Source: Hymenobacter siberiensis
GTDB taxonomy: Bacteria; Bacteroidota; Bacteroidia; Cytophagales; Hymenobacteraceae
Assembly (NCBI RefSeq): GCF_018967845.1
Contig: NZ_JAHLZZ010000001.1
Span: 2,232,001-2,296,000, forward strand
Reading direction: 5' to 3'
DNA: 64,000 nt
Shown piece by piece: positions 56,391 to 64,000 of the stretch. Position 1 is the stretch's first letter; the number at the start of each line of letters is the position of its first letter. The notes below the pieces were generated by a model, which saw only the letters and a program-made list of their open reading frames with translations, made no database searches and was not told where the DNA came from. A program made the position numbers and the translations under genes.

Positions 56391-58436
56391 ATGCGCTTGT
56401 TATATCCTTGGTTTTTGTTGGGCTTGTTCGCTGTTGCGGTACCCGTTGTCATACACCTATTGCAGTTGAGGCGGCCGCGGCGAGTGCTGTTTACTAACAC
56501 AGCCGTGATTAGACAGGTCGAACTTTTATCGACACGTCATCGGAAGGTGCAACAATGGCTTATTTTGCTCGCTCGGGTGGCAGCGGTGGCAGCTTTGGTG
56601 CTCGTTTTTTGTCAGCCGTTTATTCCGGCTATGGATGAGAGGAGTATTAGCGGAGTTGATGTGGTGGTAGATAACTCTTTTAGTATGCAATTGTCTGATG
56701 CTGAATCTGGCTCATTGTTGGATAAAGCTGTGGGTGAAGCTCGGCGGATAGGCAATGAAGCAGGAAATCAGTTGCGACTATTGAATGCAGGACCGGGTTT
56801 ATTATCTAAGGCTGCTTATGATAATAAGTTGGATGAACTTCGTCCTACTTCGAAAGCGGTTTTTGTTAATAAGTATGTTGTTGGGAATGGATTCGGAAGT
56901 GGTAGCTCGACCTACTTATTTTCCGACTTTCAGAAGACGGCATTTTCGGTTGGTATGCTTAATAAGCTGGCTACTGATGGAGAAATAATACTTGTGCCAT
57001 TGAGTGGACGGGAAATGGGTAATATTTATGTAGATAGTATATGGGTTGATGATGCTTTTTTGCGGATGCACACTAACGTGGCGATGCATATTCGACTGCG
57101 GAATGGTGGACGGGCAGCGATTTCCGATTGTCCGGTAAAAGTGTTTTTGGGGAATCGGCAAGTGGCGGCGTTTCGGGTGACGGTGGGAGCGGGGCAGGCA
57201 GTGGCATCGGTTGTGCAGGTGCAACTTGCGGATGAACAACTGGCTTTGGGGCGGGTGGTTACTGAGGATGTGCCAGTGATGTTTGACAATACGTTCTACT
57301 TTACGTTGCGGCCGGCGGCGGTTATTCGTGTGCTGGAAATTGGGGGGGAACCGATGGCGCGCCAGGTATATGATAATGAGCCGCTGTTTAATTATAGCTT
57401 TACCAAAGTGCAGAACATCGATTATGGGATGCTGAGACAGGCTAATCTGGTGTTGCTGAGTGAAGTGGATAGGCTGGATGCCGGTTTGCGCGATGCATTG
57501 CGAGGTGTAGTGAAGCGTGGTGGGAGTGTGGTATTGGTGCCGACGGCTCATACGACTGCACGGCAATCGTATGAGCAGCTGTTTCGGGATTTGGGACTGG
57601 GAACGGTGCAATGGGAAGATGCCAGGGCAACGCCAGAACTACGCGAAGTCACAATGCCTAATGTGAGGGAACCGTTCTTTAGAGATGTATTTGGGGCACA
57701 GTCACGGACGGTGACCATGCCACGGGTGGCACCCGTATTGCGGTGGTCGCGGACGGGAATGGACATTTTGCGATTGCGGGATGGGGAGAGCTATCTGGCA
57801 AATTTTACAAGTGGAGCAGGACAGGTGTATGTGTTTTCGGCACCATTTGCCAAGGAATATTCGGATTTTACTGCACAAGCTCTGTTTGTGCCGGTGATGT
57901 ATAGAATGGCCATGCTCAGCTACAAAAGTGAGCAGCTGCCGGCATATAAGTTGACGCAAGAGGCGGTGAGCTTGCACCTGCCGGCCGCAGCTGGAAGGAT
58001 GGGTGGGCCGGCAGATGCCACGAACTTGAAACTAGTGAAGGATAGTCTGACCTTGATTCCGGGGCAGCGGGTGGTGGGCCAGGAAGTCCGGTTGGATTTG
58101 CCGGTGGGCATGAATGAGGCGGGATTCTACCAGGTGCATCGGCAGGGTAAAGTGTTGACTACCTTGGCATTCAATCAAGACCGGCGCGAATCGGAACTAG
58201 CGGCGTATTCGGCAGAGGAGCTGCGGCAACTGGTGGGACCGAACCGGCCCAACGTGCGTGTAGTAGAGGCGGGAAATGCTGGTGCGGGCCTGGCAAAGTT
58301 TCGGGATGAGCGAACGGGTACTCCGCTGTGGCGGTACTTTTTGGCCTTGGCGCTGCTGGCGCTGTTGGCAGAAGCTTTGCTGGTGCGATTTGGCAAGCGG
58401 GCCACTGCTACACAGCGGATGGCGGTGGCTGGCTGA
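56391..58436 (+). CDS. BatA-domain / von Willebrand-type membrane protein
   Basis: This is a 681-residue protein. Residues 1-75 form a BatA N-terminal domain with two membrane helices (FLLGLFAVAVPVVIHLLQLRRPRRVLFTN; WLILLARVAAVAALVLVFCQPF). A VWA-like domain with the MIDAS start VVVDNSFSMQL follows, then long beta-rich periplasmic regions and a C-terminal membrane helix (YFLALALLALLAEALLVRFGK). Such proteins occur in Bacteroidota aerotolerance and gliding-linked clusters; the exact role is unclear. The first ~1 kb of the gene is less GC-rich and has more A/T-ending codons than the rest of the window. Confidence 0.88.
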   Translation: MRLLYPWFLLGLFAVAVPVVIHLLQLRRPRRVLFTNTAVIRQVELLSTRHRKVQQWLILLARVAAVAALVLVFCQPFIPAMDERSISGVDVVVDNSFSMQLSDAESGSLLDKAVGEARRIGNEAGNQLRLLNAGPGLLSKAAYDNKLDELRPTSKAVFVNKYVVGNGFGSGSSTYLFSDFQKTAFSVGMLNKLATDGEIILVPLSGREMGNIYVDSIWVDDAFLRMHTNVAMHIRLRNGGRAAISDCPVKVFLGNRQVAAFRVTVGAGQAVASVVQVQLADEQLALGRVVTEDVPVMFDNTFYFTLRPAAVIRVLEIGGEPMARQVYDNEPLFNYSFTKVQNIDYGMLRQANLVLLSEVDRLDAGLRDALRGVVKRGGSVVLVPTAHTTARQSYEQLFRDLGLGTVQWEDARATPELREVTMPNVREPFFRDVFGAQSRTVTMPRVAPVLRWSRTGMDILRLRDGESYLANFTSGAGQVYVFSAPFAKEYSDFTAQALFVPVMYRMAMLSYKSEQLPAYKLTQEAVSLHLPAAAGRMGGPADATNLKLVKDSLTLIPGQRVVGQEVRLDLPVGMNEAGFYQVHRQGKVLTTLAFNQDRRESELAAYSAEELRQLVGPNRPNVRVVEAGNAGAGLAKFRDERTGTPLWRYFLALALLALLAEALLVRFGKRATATQRMAVAG

Positions 58437-58513
58437 TTGAGGGGCCGTAGCTGTAAAGCTCGGGCAATGGGGCTGCGGGCCGTATCTTGCCACTTTAATT
58501 TGCTGCGCGATTT

Positions 58514-59071
58514 ATGGCTAATGCTTCTGAAAACCTAAACACGACCGCGCCCAACGAGGAAGCGGGGCTGGTGCTCCGGCTGGCGATGCGGTTTGGCGTA
58601 GGCGTGGGGCTGGCTTGTGCGCTGTGGATGGTTGGCTTGCAACTGGCGGGCAGCAATGGCTTTGGGCCAAAACAACTGCTGGCGCAGCTGCTGGTACCGT
58701 TGGCAGCCGTAGCGAGTGAATGGATGCTGCGGCGCAGACTACAGCCAAACCGGCCTGGCCTGGGCCGCTCGCTGGGCGTAGGAACCCTCACGGTGCTGAT
58801 TGCAGCGCTGATTTCGGCAAGTAGTTTGGTTGGGCTGGCGCACGGGGCGGGTGAGCCGGCACTGGCCCGGCACCGGGCTGAGGTGCTGGAAATTGTGCGC
58901 GCTCAGCAGCGCGAAAACCCGAAGGCGCAGCTGAGTGAAAAGGCGCAGCAACAGCAGGTACGTAATGTAGCCAACCTGAACATTGGCGATATGGCCATCA
59001 GTAATTTTACGCAGGTGCTTTTGCTGGGCTTTGTGCTGGCAATTCCGGCGGGGATTTTTCTGCGGGAATAA
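58514..59071 (+). CDS. DUF4199-family membrane protein
   Basis: This 185-residue inner-membrane protein has four predicted helices (about 25-48, 55-72, 92-115, 160-180). A helical, Gln-rich loop lies between the third and fourth (AEVLEIVRAQQRENPKAQLSEKAQQQQ). This is the layout of DUF4199 proteins, widespread and uncharacterised in Bacteroidota. A second member follows after 41 bases, and a GT2 enzyme after that, a common grouping. Confidence 0.8.
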   Translation: MANASENLNTTAPNEEAGLVLRLAMRFGVGVGLACALWMVGLQLAGSNGFGPKQLLAQLLVPLAAVASEWMLRRRLQPNRPGLGRSLGVGTLTVLIAALISASSLVGLAHGAGEPALARHRAEVLEIVRAQQRENPKAQLSEKAQQQQVRNVANLNIGDMAISNFTQVLLLGFVLAIPAGIFLRE

Positions 59072-59112
59072 TTATTCCGGTTACCTTTCGGCTCATTCTA
59101 ACCCAAAGACCA

Positions 59113-59637
59113 ATGGAAACAAATGCTACTCCGGTAACTCCTACTTCGGTGGGCTTGCGCTACGGCCTGCTGACAGGGCTGGTGAGCGTCATCTTTTCGT
59201 TTATTCTGTTCGTTACCCACGCCGACCAGTCGCCGGCGCGGTGGCTGGGGCTGGTTGTACTGATTGGAGCCATGGTGATGGCACATAATACGTATAAGCA
59301 GGCCAATGGAGGCTTCATGAATTACTCGGAAGGGCTTGGAATTGGCGCGTTTATGAGCGGCGTTTCAGGGGTGATTTCGACGATGTTCAGCGTCGCATAT
59401 ATGAAGTTTATCGACCCGGAGTATATGAGCCGCATGACAGACACGGCCCGTGCTAACATGGAGGCAAAGGGTGGCATGACGGATGAGCAGATTGACCAAG
59501 GCATTGTGATGATGCAAAAATTTAGTACCACGGGCTGGATGGTGCTATTTGGTGTAGTGGGGTCGGTGCTGGGCGGGCTGCTGATTGCCCTTATTGTGTC
59601 GGCATTTACGAAACATTCCAAGCCTGAATTTGAATAA
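59113..59637 (+). CDS. DUF4199-family membrane protein (second copy)
   Basis: This 174-residue protein has the clearer DUF4199 pattern: helices at about 15-35, 42-60 and 77-97, the motif NYSEGLGIGAFMSGVSGVISTMFSVAY, a loop with DTARANMEAKGGMTDEQIDQG, and a last helix at 140-165. A possible -7 box, TACCTTTC, lies 23 bases before the ATG. The stop overlaps the start region of the GT2 gene, so the two are translationally coupled. Confidence 0.85.
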   Translation: METNATPVTPTSVGLRYGLLTGLVSVIFSFILFVTHADQSPARWLGLVVLIGAMVMAHNTYKQANGGFMNYSEGLGIGAFMSGVSGVISTMFSVAYMKFIDPEYMSRMTDTARANMEAKGGMTDEQIDQGIVMMQKFSTTGWMVLFGVVGSVLGGLLIALIVSAFTKHSKPEFE

Positions 59638-60604
59638 GTCGGATGCTTTTCCGGTGGAAATTTCCATCGTGATTCCCCTGCTGAACGAAGCAGAATCGTT
59701 GCCTGAACTCACGCGCTGGATTGCGCGGGTATTGGTAGCGCGCGGATTGACCTATGAGGTTATCCTGATTGATGATGGCTCGACGGATGATTCCTGGGCT
59801 GTGATTGAAGCATTGGCCGTGGACGATGCCACTTTGCGGGGCATTCGTTTCAACCGTAACTATGGCAAATCGGCGGCGTTGAACGTGGGGTTTGAGGCGG
59901 CGCGGGGGCGGGTGGTGTGCACCATGGACGCCGACCTGCAGGACTCGCCCGAAGAGTTGCCGGAACTGTACCGCATGATTACGGAGGATAAATTTGACCT
60001 GGTGAGCGGCTGGAAACAGAAGCGGTTCGACCCGCTGTCGAAAACAATTCCGACGAAATTATTTAACGGTGCTACGCGGTGGATTTCGGGTATTCAGCTG
60101 CACGATTTTAACTGTGGGCTGAAATCTTACGACTCGCGGGTGGTGAAGAGTATTGAGGTGTATGGCGAAATGCATCGCTACATTCCGGTGATTGCGAAAT
60201 GGAACGGATTTCGCAAGATTGGCGAGAAGGTGGTGCAACACCAGGAGCGCAAATACGGCGTAACTAAATTCGGCCTGGAGCGCTTCATTTTCGGGTTTCT
60301 GGATTTGATGAGCATCACGTTTGTGGGGCGGTTTCGGCGGGCACCGATGCATTTTTTTGGTACGCTGGGAACGTTGTCTTTTTTGCTCGGCCTGCTGATT
60401 ACGCTGTGGCTGACGGGCGAGAAGGTGTGGCTGTCGCTGCACAATCTGAAGGCGCGGCAGGTGACGGAACAGCCATTATTTTTTATGGCTTTGACGGCGG
60501 TAATTGTGGGTGTACTGCTATTTGTGGCAGGATTCCTGGGCGAAATGATTCAGCTGAACGGACCGAAACGCGATGATTACCTGGTACGGGAAAGACTGAA
60601 GTAA
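59630..60604 (+). CDS. Family 2 glycosyltransferase (polyprenyl-phosphate type)
   Basis: This 324-residue protein has a GT-A catalytic domain (EISIVIPLLNEAESLPELTRWI, ILIDDGSTDDSW, the metal motif TMDADLQDSPEELP, and a QHQERKYGVTKFG segment). Two C-terminal membrane helices (about 240-265 and 285-310) complete the layout of DPM1/GtrB-like enzymes that load a sugar onto undecaprenyl phosphate. A TTG at 59630 overlapping the DUF4199 stop is taken as start; a GTG at 59654 is the alternative. The next enzyme in the row is also a glycosyltransferase. Confidence 0.88.
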   Translation: MNKSDAFPVEISIVIPLLNEAESLPELTRWIARVLVARGLTYEVILIDDGSTDDSWAVIEALAVDDATLRGIRFNRNYGKSAALNVGFEAARGRVVCTMDADLQDSPEELPELYRMITEDKFDLVSGWKQKRFDPLSKTIPTKLFNGATRWISGIQLHDFNCGLKSYDSRVVKSIEVYGEMHRYIPVIAKWNGFRKIGEKVVQHQERKYGVTKFGLERFIFGFLDLMSITFVGRFRRAPMHFFGTLGTLSFLLGLLITLWLTGEKVWLSLHNLKARQVTEQPLFFMALTAVIVGVLLFVAGFLGEMIQLNGPKRDDYLVRERLK

Positions 60605-60613
60605 TTCAGTTAA

Positions 60614-60677
60614 CATTTATCAATTAACAGCTGTGTAATTAGCTGAATAAAAATTGTCGAATGTTAATTGATAAATG
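60614..60677. repeat. AT-rich inverted repeat before the GT4 gene
   Basis: CATTTATCAATTAAC (60614-60628) and its perfect inverse GTTAATTGATAAATG (60663-60677). The right arm includes the ATG of the GT4 gene. A smaller stem, AGCT..AGCT, lies inside. Confidence 0.85.
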
Positions 60678-61820
60678 CTGGATAAAATGAAAGTTGTGAT
60701 AATTGGGCCGGCTTACCCTTTGCGCGGCGGGTTGGCGACGTATAACGAGCGGCTGGCACGGGCATTTCGGGAGGCTGGCGATGAGGTGCGGATTGTGACG
60801 TTTTCGCTGCAATACCCGAATTTCTTATTTCCGGGCCAGACGCAATTCAGTACCGAGGCGGGACCGGCGGATTTGGATATTGAGGTCAGCTTGAACTCGG
60901 TGAACCCGCTGTCGTGGGTGCGGGTGGGACGGGAATTGCGGGCGGAGCGGCCAGATTTGGTGATTTTTCGGTTCTGGCTGCCCTTTATGGGGCCGGCGCT
61001 GGGCACGGTGGCGCGGCTGGTGCGTGGCAACGGGCACACTCGCGTGGTGGCCATCACCGACAACGTGATTCCGCATGAGAAGCGGCCGGGCGATGGGCCG
61101 CTGACCCGCTATTTCCTGAGCGCCTGCGATGGATTTGTGACCATGAGCCGCAGCGTGCTCAAGGACTTGCAGAACCTGGGCTTCGGGCGGAAGCCGGCGC
61201 TGTACCGGCCGCATCCACTGTACGATAATTTCGGGCCGCTGAAATTGAAAAGCGAGGCGTTGGCGGCGCTGAAACTGCCGGGTACGACGGGGTATCTGTT
61301 GTTTTTCGGGTTTATCCGAGCGTATAAGGGGCTGGATATTATGCTGGAGGCGATGGCAGATAAGCGAATTGCCGAATTGCCGATTAAATTAATTATTGCG
61401 GGCGAGTTTTACGAAGACGCCGCGCCGTATGAAGAATTAATCCGGCGCTATAAATTAGAAGACCGGATTATTCGGGCGACGGATTTTATTCCTAATGAAA
61501 AAGTGGTGGATTATTTCTGCGCCGCCGATTTAATTGTGCAGCCGTATAAAAATGCAACGCAAAGCGGGGTGTCGCAAATAGCGTATCATTTTGAGCGGCC
61601 CATGCTGGTGACGGATGTGGGCGGGCTGGCCGAATTAATTCCCGATGGCGTGGTGGGCTACGTGGTGCCGCCCACGCCCGGCGCAATTGCCGATGCGGTA
61701 GTGAATTTTTATGCGGAGAACCACGAAGCTGCCTTTGAGGTGGGCGTGCGGGAGCAGAAAAAGCAGTTTTCGTGGCCGCTGATGGTGGCGGCACTGAAGG
61801 AAGTGGCGTATTTGCGGTAA
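60675..61820 (+). CDS. Family 4 glycosyltransferase
   Basis: This 381-residue GT-B protein begins MKVVIIGPAYPLRGGLATYNERLARAFREAGDEV (after a possible four-residue leader). It has GYLLFFGFIRAYKGLDIMLEAM and the donor-binding region VQPYKNATQSGVSQIAYHFERPMLVTDVGGLAELI, typical of GT4 retaining transferases acting on cell-surface glycans. The acceptor is unknown. Codon use in the last third (many ATT, AAA, GAA) differs from the first part. It is followed by a nested palindrome and the convergent GT9 gene. Confidence 0.9.
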   Translation: MLDKMKVVIIGPAYPLRGGLATYNERLARAFREAGDEVRIVTFSLQYPNFLFPGQTQFSTEAGPADLDIEVSLNSVNPLSWVRVGRELRAERPDLVIFRFWLPFMGPALGTVARLVRGNGHTRVVAITDNVIPHEKRPGDGPLTRYFLSACDGFVTMSRSVLKDLQNLGFGRKPALYRPHPLYDNFGPLKLKSEALAALKLPGTTGYLLFFGFIRAYKGLDIMLEAMADKRIAELPIKLIIAGEFYEDAAPYEELIRRYKLEDRIIRATDFIPNEKVVDYFCAADLIVQPYKNATQSGVSQIAYHFERPMLVTDVGGLAELIPDGVVGYVVPPTPGAIADAVVNFYAENHEAAFEVGVREQKKQFSWPLMVAALKEVAYLR

Positions 61821-61951
61821 GCTCTGGCTTGCCGTATTGGAGTGGCAAGTACTGGGGCAGAAGTAACCGTATTCGAGTCGGGCCTGCTGGTCGGACCGGA
61901 GCATACGCTTACTTCTGCACTGGTACTTACGGTGAGCTAAAGCTTACCGCA
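61813..61951. repeat. Nested inverted repeat between convergent genes
   Basis: The outer arms TGCGGTAAGCT (61813-61823) and AGCTTACCGCA (61941-61951) are perfect and contain both stop codons. The inner arms at 61848-61871 and 61904-61927 match in 20 of 24 bases. It may end transcription from both sides. Confidence 0.75.
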
Positions 61952-63080
61952 CGACGCTTTCGCGTACGGCTTGCAATACTTTTTCGGCCGGTAAGTCTTC
62001 CATGCAGCTGGTGCCCAACTGGCAGCTGCCCCGGTAGAAGCACACGCAGGCTTTGTTGGGCTGCACGATTTGGCCGCGGCCGTAAAGGTCGAATTCGTGG
62101 GGGTTGAAGATGTTGTTCATCAGAATGGTGGGCTTGCGCAGGGCGATGCTGATGTGCATGCCCATGGTTACCTGCGTCACGACGCCGTCCATCTGATTCA
62201 TCAGGTTGATGAACTGGGGAAGGGGGAAAGTGCCGGGGTAGGCCGCGCCGGTGGCGGCGTGCAGCTCGCGGTTGCGGGTGTCTTCGGCCTCGCCGCCCAG
62301 CAAAACCGGGGTGTAGCCGGCGGCTTGCAGGTCGTGGATGAGCTCAATCCACTTGGCGGTGCTCCAGAGGCGGGTGGTCCAGCGGTCGCCGCAGCCGGTG
62401 TTTAGGCCGATGCGGGGGCGGGCGGCGGGCAGGGTGCTCCAGTCGTAGCCTCTGTCGTCGTGGGTGTCGAAAACGTATTCTTCGCCCCGGAAATCGAAGC
62501 CGCAGAGCTCGAAAATTTCCTGCACATAGGGTTTGGTATTGGCTTGGCTGATTTGGTCGAAGATGCCGGTGAGGTACTTGTGCTCGGCCAATTGGTTCAC
62601 GGGCCAGGCCACGCCGTCGTGGGGGCGCAGGGCGTAGCCAAATTTCTCTTTGGCCTGGATGGTGTTGAGCAGGGCGCACGCTTCCTTCTCTTTGTCGAGG
62701 TTGATGACAACATCGAACTCGCGGGCCTGAAGCTGCAGGGCGCTGGCAAAATCGAACTTCAAAATCTCCTCAATCTCGGCTTGGGGCAGGATGGCGGGTG
62801 TGAGCGTGAGCCAGGTAATGGCGCAGCCGGGCCGTTCCTGGCGCAGGCGGCGCAGCAGCGGCGTGGTCCGGATAACGTCGCCGATGGCCCCAAGCTTGAT
62901 GATGAGGATGCGCTGCGTGACGGGCGAATACACCGAGCAGCCTTCGCAGACGTAGCTGTGGGTTTTGTTGGGGCGGCAGGGCAGGTCGCCGCGAAAATGG
63001 CGGCAGTCGGGGTGAACAACGGTATCGGAGAGCTGGGGCACGGGGCGGGGAGCGGGTGAAGGAACAAAAATAGCAGGCAA
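61944..63080 (-). CDS. Family 9 (heptosyltransferase-like) glycosyltransferase with Cys-rich N-terminus
   Basis: This is a 378-residue protein. Residues ~20-50 hold four Cys in the pattern HPDCRHFRGDLPC...YVCEGCSVY, suggesting a bound zinc or Fe-S cluster. The GT9 fold follows: ILIIKLGAIGDVIRTTPLLRRLR, VVINLDKEKEACAL, IGLNTGCGDRWTTRLWSTAKWIELI, VLLGGEAEDTRNRE and the donor-site VTQVTMGMHISIALRKPTI. Two more Cys-rich turns lie near the end (ACVCFYRGSCQLGTSC). It should add a heptose-like sugar to LPS or a surface glycan; hldD elsewhere in the window makes such a donor. An in-frame later start is possible, but the Cys motif is a family feature. Confidence 0.87.
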   Translation of the reverse strand: MPAIFVPSPAPRPVPQLSDTVVHPDCRHFRGDLPCRPNKTHSYVCEGCSVYSPVTQRILIIKLGAIGDVIRTTPLLRRLRQERPGCAITWLTLTPAILPQAEIEEILKFDFASALQLQAREFDVVINLDKEKEACALLNTIQAKEKFGYALRPHDGVAWPVNQLAEHKYLTGIFDQISQANTKPYVQEIFELCGFDFRGEEYVFDTHDDRGYDWSTLPAARPRIGLNTGCGDRWTTRLWSTAKWIELIHDLQAAGYTPVLLGGEAEDTRNRELHAATGAAYPGTFPLPQFINLMNQMDGVVTQVTMGMHISIALRKPTILMNNIFNPHEFDLYGRGQIVQPNKACVCFYRGSCQLGTSCMEDLPAEKVLQAVRESVVR

Positions 63081-63098
63081 CCCCGCGTCCGCACGGTT

Positions 63099-63574
63099 TT
63101 ATCGGGCTACATCGAACCGCCCGTTGGTAATGGTTTTCACCAGAGGGCTGCTTAGGCCGCCGGAATAATTGTACGCCGTGAACGAAAAGCTACCCGCAAC
63201 TCGTACGGCAGTTAGGGTGCTAATGGTGACCGTGCCGGTACTGGCCAGATAGCTGACTGTAGCCGTGCCGCCGTGTACGATGTAATCGGCGGCCACCACG
63301 CTAGTGCTATTGATGGCAAAGCTACCCAACTGGGCGGGCATGCCCAGATGAAGGGTAGTTGTGTTGGGGGCGGTGTCCGTCGAGCCAATGATGTCTATGT
63401 GGTGCTGGCTGCCGCTACCTGCGGGGCCGGGTCGGTGGCGGCGGTACCGTCGGCGGTCCAGCTCATGCCGGTAGTGGCTTGCGGGTCGTCTTTTTTGGAG
63501 GAGCAGGCAGCCAAGGCGGCAACGGTGAGCACGGCAGCGGCTACGCGAAGAGGGTGCAATTGGGGATACCTCAT
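63099..63574 (-). pseudogene. Frameshifted small lipoprotein gene
   Basis: From the ATG at 63574 a lipoprotein signal (VAALAACSSKKDD) and MSWTADGTAATDPAPQVAA are read. The frame then hits TAG (plus CTA at 63395-63397). One frame over, GSQHHIDIIGSTDTAPNTTT runs on smoothly to AINSTSVVAADYIVHGG and the stop at 63099. The break lies near 63410-63430. The intact product would be about 158 residues, a periplasmic-face lipoprotein with beta-rich C-terminus. A sequencing error is as likely as a real mutation. Confidence 0.75.
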
Positions 63575-63599
63575 GAAGCGAAAGAAATAGTCATAAGAT

Positions 63600-64000
63600 T
63601 TACCGCCCCACGTAGCTATGCGGCGTGATGCCGCGCAGCTCCGCTTTCACGCTTTCGCTCACGTCCAGCCCATCGATAAAACCCCCGATGCTGGCGGCTG
63701 AAATGGCCTCGCCCGTGCGGGTGAGGGCTTTGAGCGCGTTGTAGGGGTCGGGGTAGGCTTCGCGGCGGAGGATGGTCTGGATGCCTTCGGCCACCACGGC
63801 CCAGTTGGCTTCGAGGTCTTTCTGTAGGGCCGACTCATCGAGGGCTAGCTTGCCCAGGCCGCGCTGCAAGGCCCCCAGCGCGATGAGGATGTGGCCGAGC
63901 GGCACGCCCAGGTTGCGCAGTACCGTGGAGTCGGTGAGGTCGCGCTGGAGGCGGGAGATGGGCAGCTTGGCGGCGAAGTGCTCCAGCAATGCGTTGGCCA
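63600..64000 (-). CDS. purB: Adenylosuccinate lyase, C-terminal part (runs off the window)
   Basis: The minus-strand frame reads ANALLEHFAAKLPISRLQRDLTDSTVLRNLGVPLGHILIAL, LEANWAVVAEGIQTILRREAYPDPYNALKALTR and FIDGLDVSESVKAELRGITPHSYVGR. This matches the end of bacterial PurB as remembered from E. coli (SRWQRDLTDSTVLRNLG, NWEVLAEPIQTVMRR, IDGL..TP..YIG). It catalyses two fumarate-releasing steps in purine synthesis. Only about 133 codons are inside the window. Confidence 0.93.
   Translation of the reverse strand, partial: ANALLEHFAAKLPISRLQRDLTDSTVLRNLGVPLGHILIALGALQRGLGKLALDESALQKDLEANWAVVAEGIQTILRREAYPDPYNALKALTRTGEAISAASIGGFIDGLDVSESVKAELRGITPHSYVGR

Overview
The window is chromosomal DNA of a GC-rich member of the Bacteroidota, most likely Hymenobacter or a close relative in the Hymenobacteraceae. 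The evidence is two large proteins with type IX secretion (T9SS) C-terminal domains, a SusD lipoprotein beside a decayed SusC, TonB-dependent uptake, tandem DUF4199 and BatA proteins, and promoters with the Bacteroidota -7 box TAnnTTTG instead of a sigma-70 -10 box. The genus is inferred from overall style and was not tested by alignment.

Layout. 1-4.9 kb: a lipoprotein, an outer-membrane barrel, and a compact module of three secreted His-rich peptides around an OmpR-type response regulator and its histidine kinase. The two promoters of this module carry the same operator. 4.9-15.4 kb: a T9SS cargo protein, a GH3/beta-lactamase fusion, a TonB receptor, an acyl-CoA ligase and a secreted protein of unknown function. 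15.5-25.5 kb: proC, a NagX-like acetyltransferase, a nagB/PIG-L fusion, SusD, a broken SusC, a short TA-flanked inverted-repeat element, a transposase remnant, a complete IS4-type element and a GH10-like hydrolase. Long palindromes lie between many of these genes. 25.7-36 kb: a rhomboid protease and a neighbour sharing its N-terminal domain, an MDR oxidoreductase, an FAD protein, hldD, a BtuF/BtuC-like pair, queD and lpxB. 36-41 kb: a giant IPT-repeat metalloprotease and an orphan gene. 41-50 kb: clpX, clpP, tig, tRNA-Leu, a Rel/SpoT enzyme, a CHY zinc-finger protein, fur, a STAS protein and purA. 50.2-56.3 kb: a complete rRNA operon (16S, tRNA-Ile, tRNA-Ala, 23S, 5S) with three promoter candidates. 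56.4-64 kb: BatA, two DUF4199 proteins, three glycosyltransferases, a frameshifted lipoprotein and the 3' end of purB.

How the genes fit together. nagB/PIG-L, the NagX-like acetyltransferase, the NagZ-like GH3 fusion and the SusD remnant suggest amino-sugar or peptidoglycan salvage. hldD, lpxB and the GT2/GT4/GT9 enzymes belong to envelope glycan synthesis. tig, clpP and clpX form the familiar proteostasis cluster, but each has its own terminator.

The best candidate for an undescribed system is the module at 1740-4837. Two promoters, 2.6 kb apart, each have a TAGGTTTG -7 box. At identical spacing upstream of each box is the same CATGAT-N5-CATGAT direct repeat. The promoters drive secreted His-rich peptides that bracket the two-component system.
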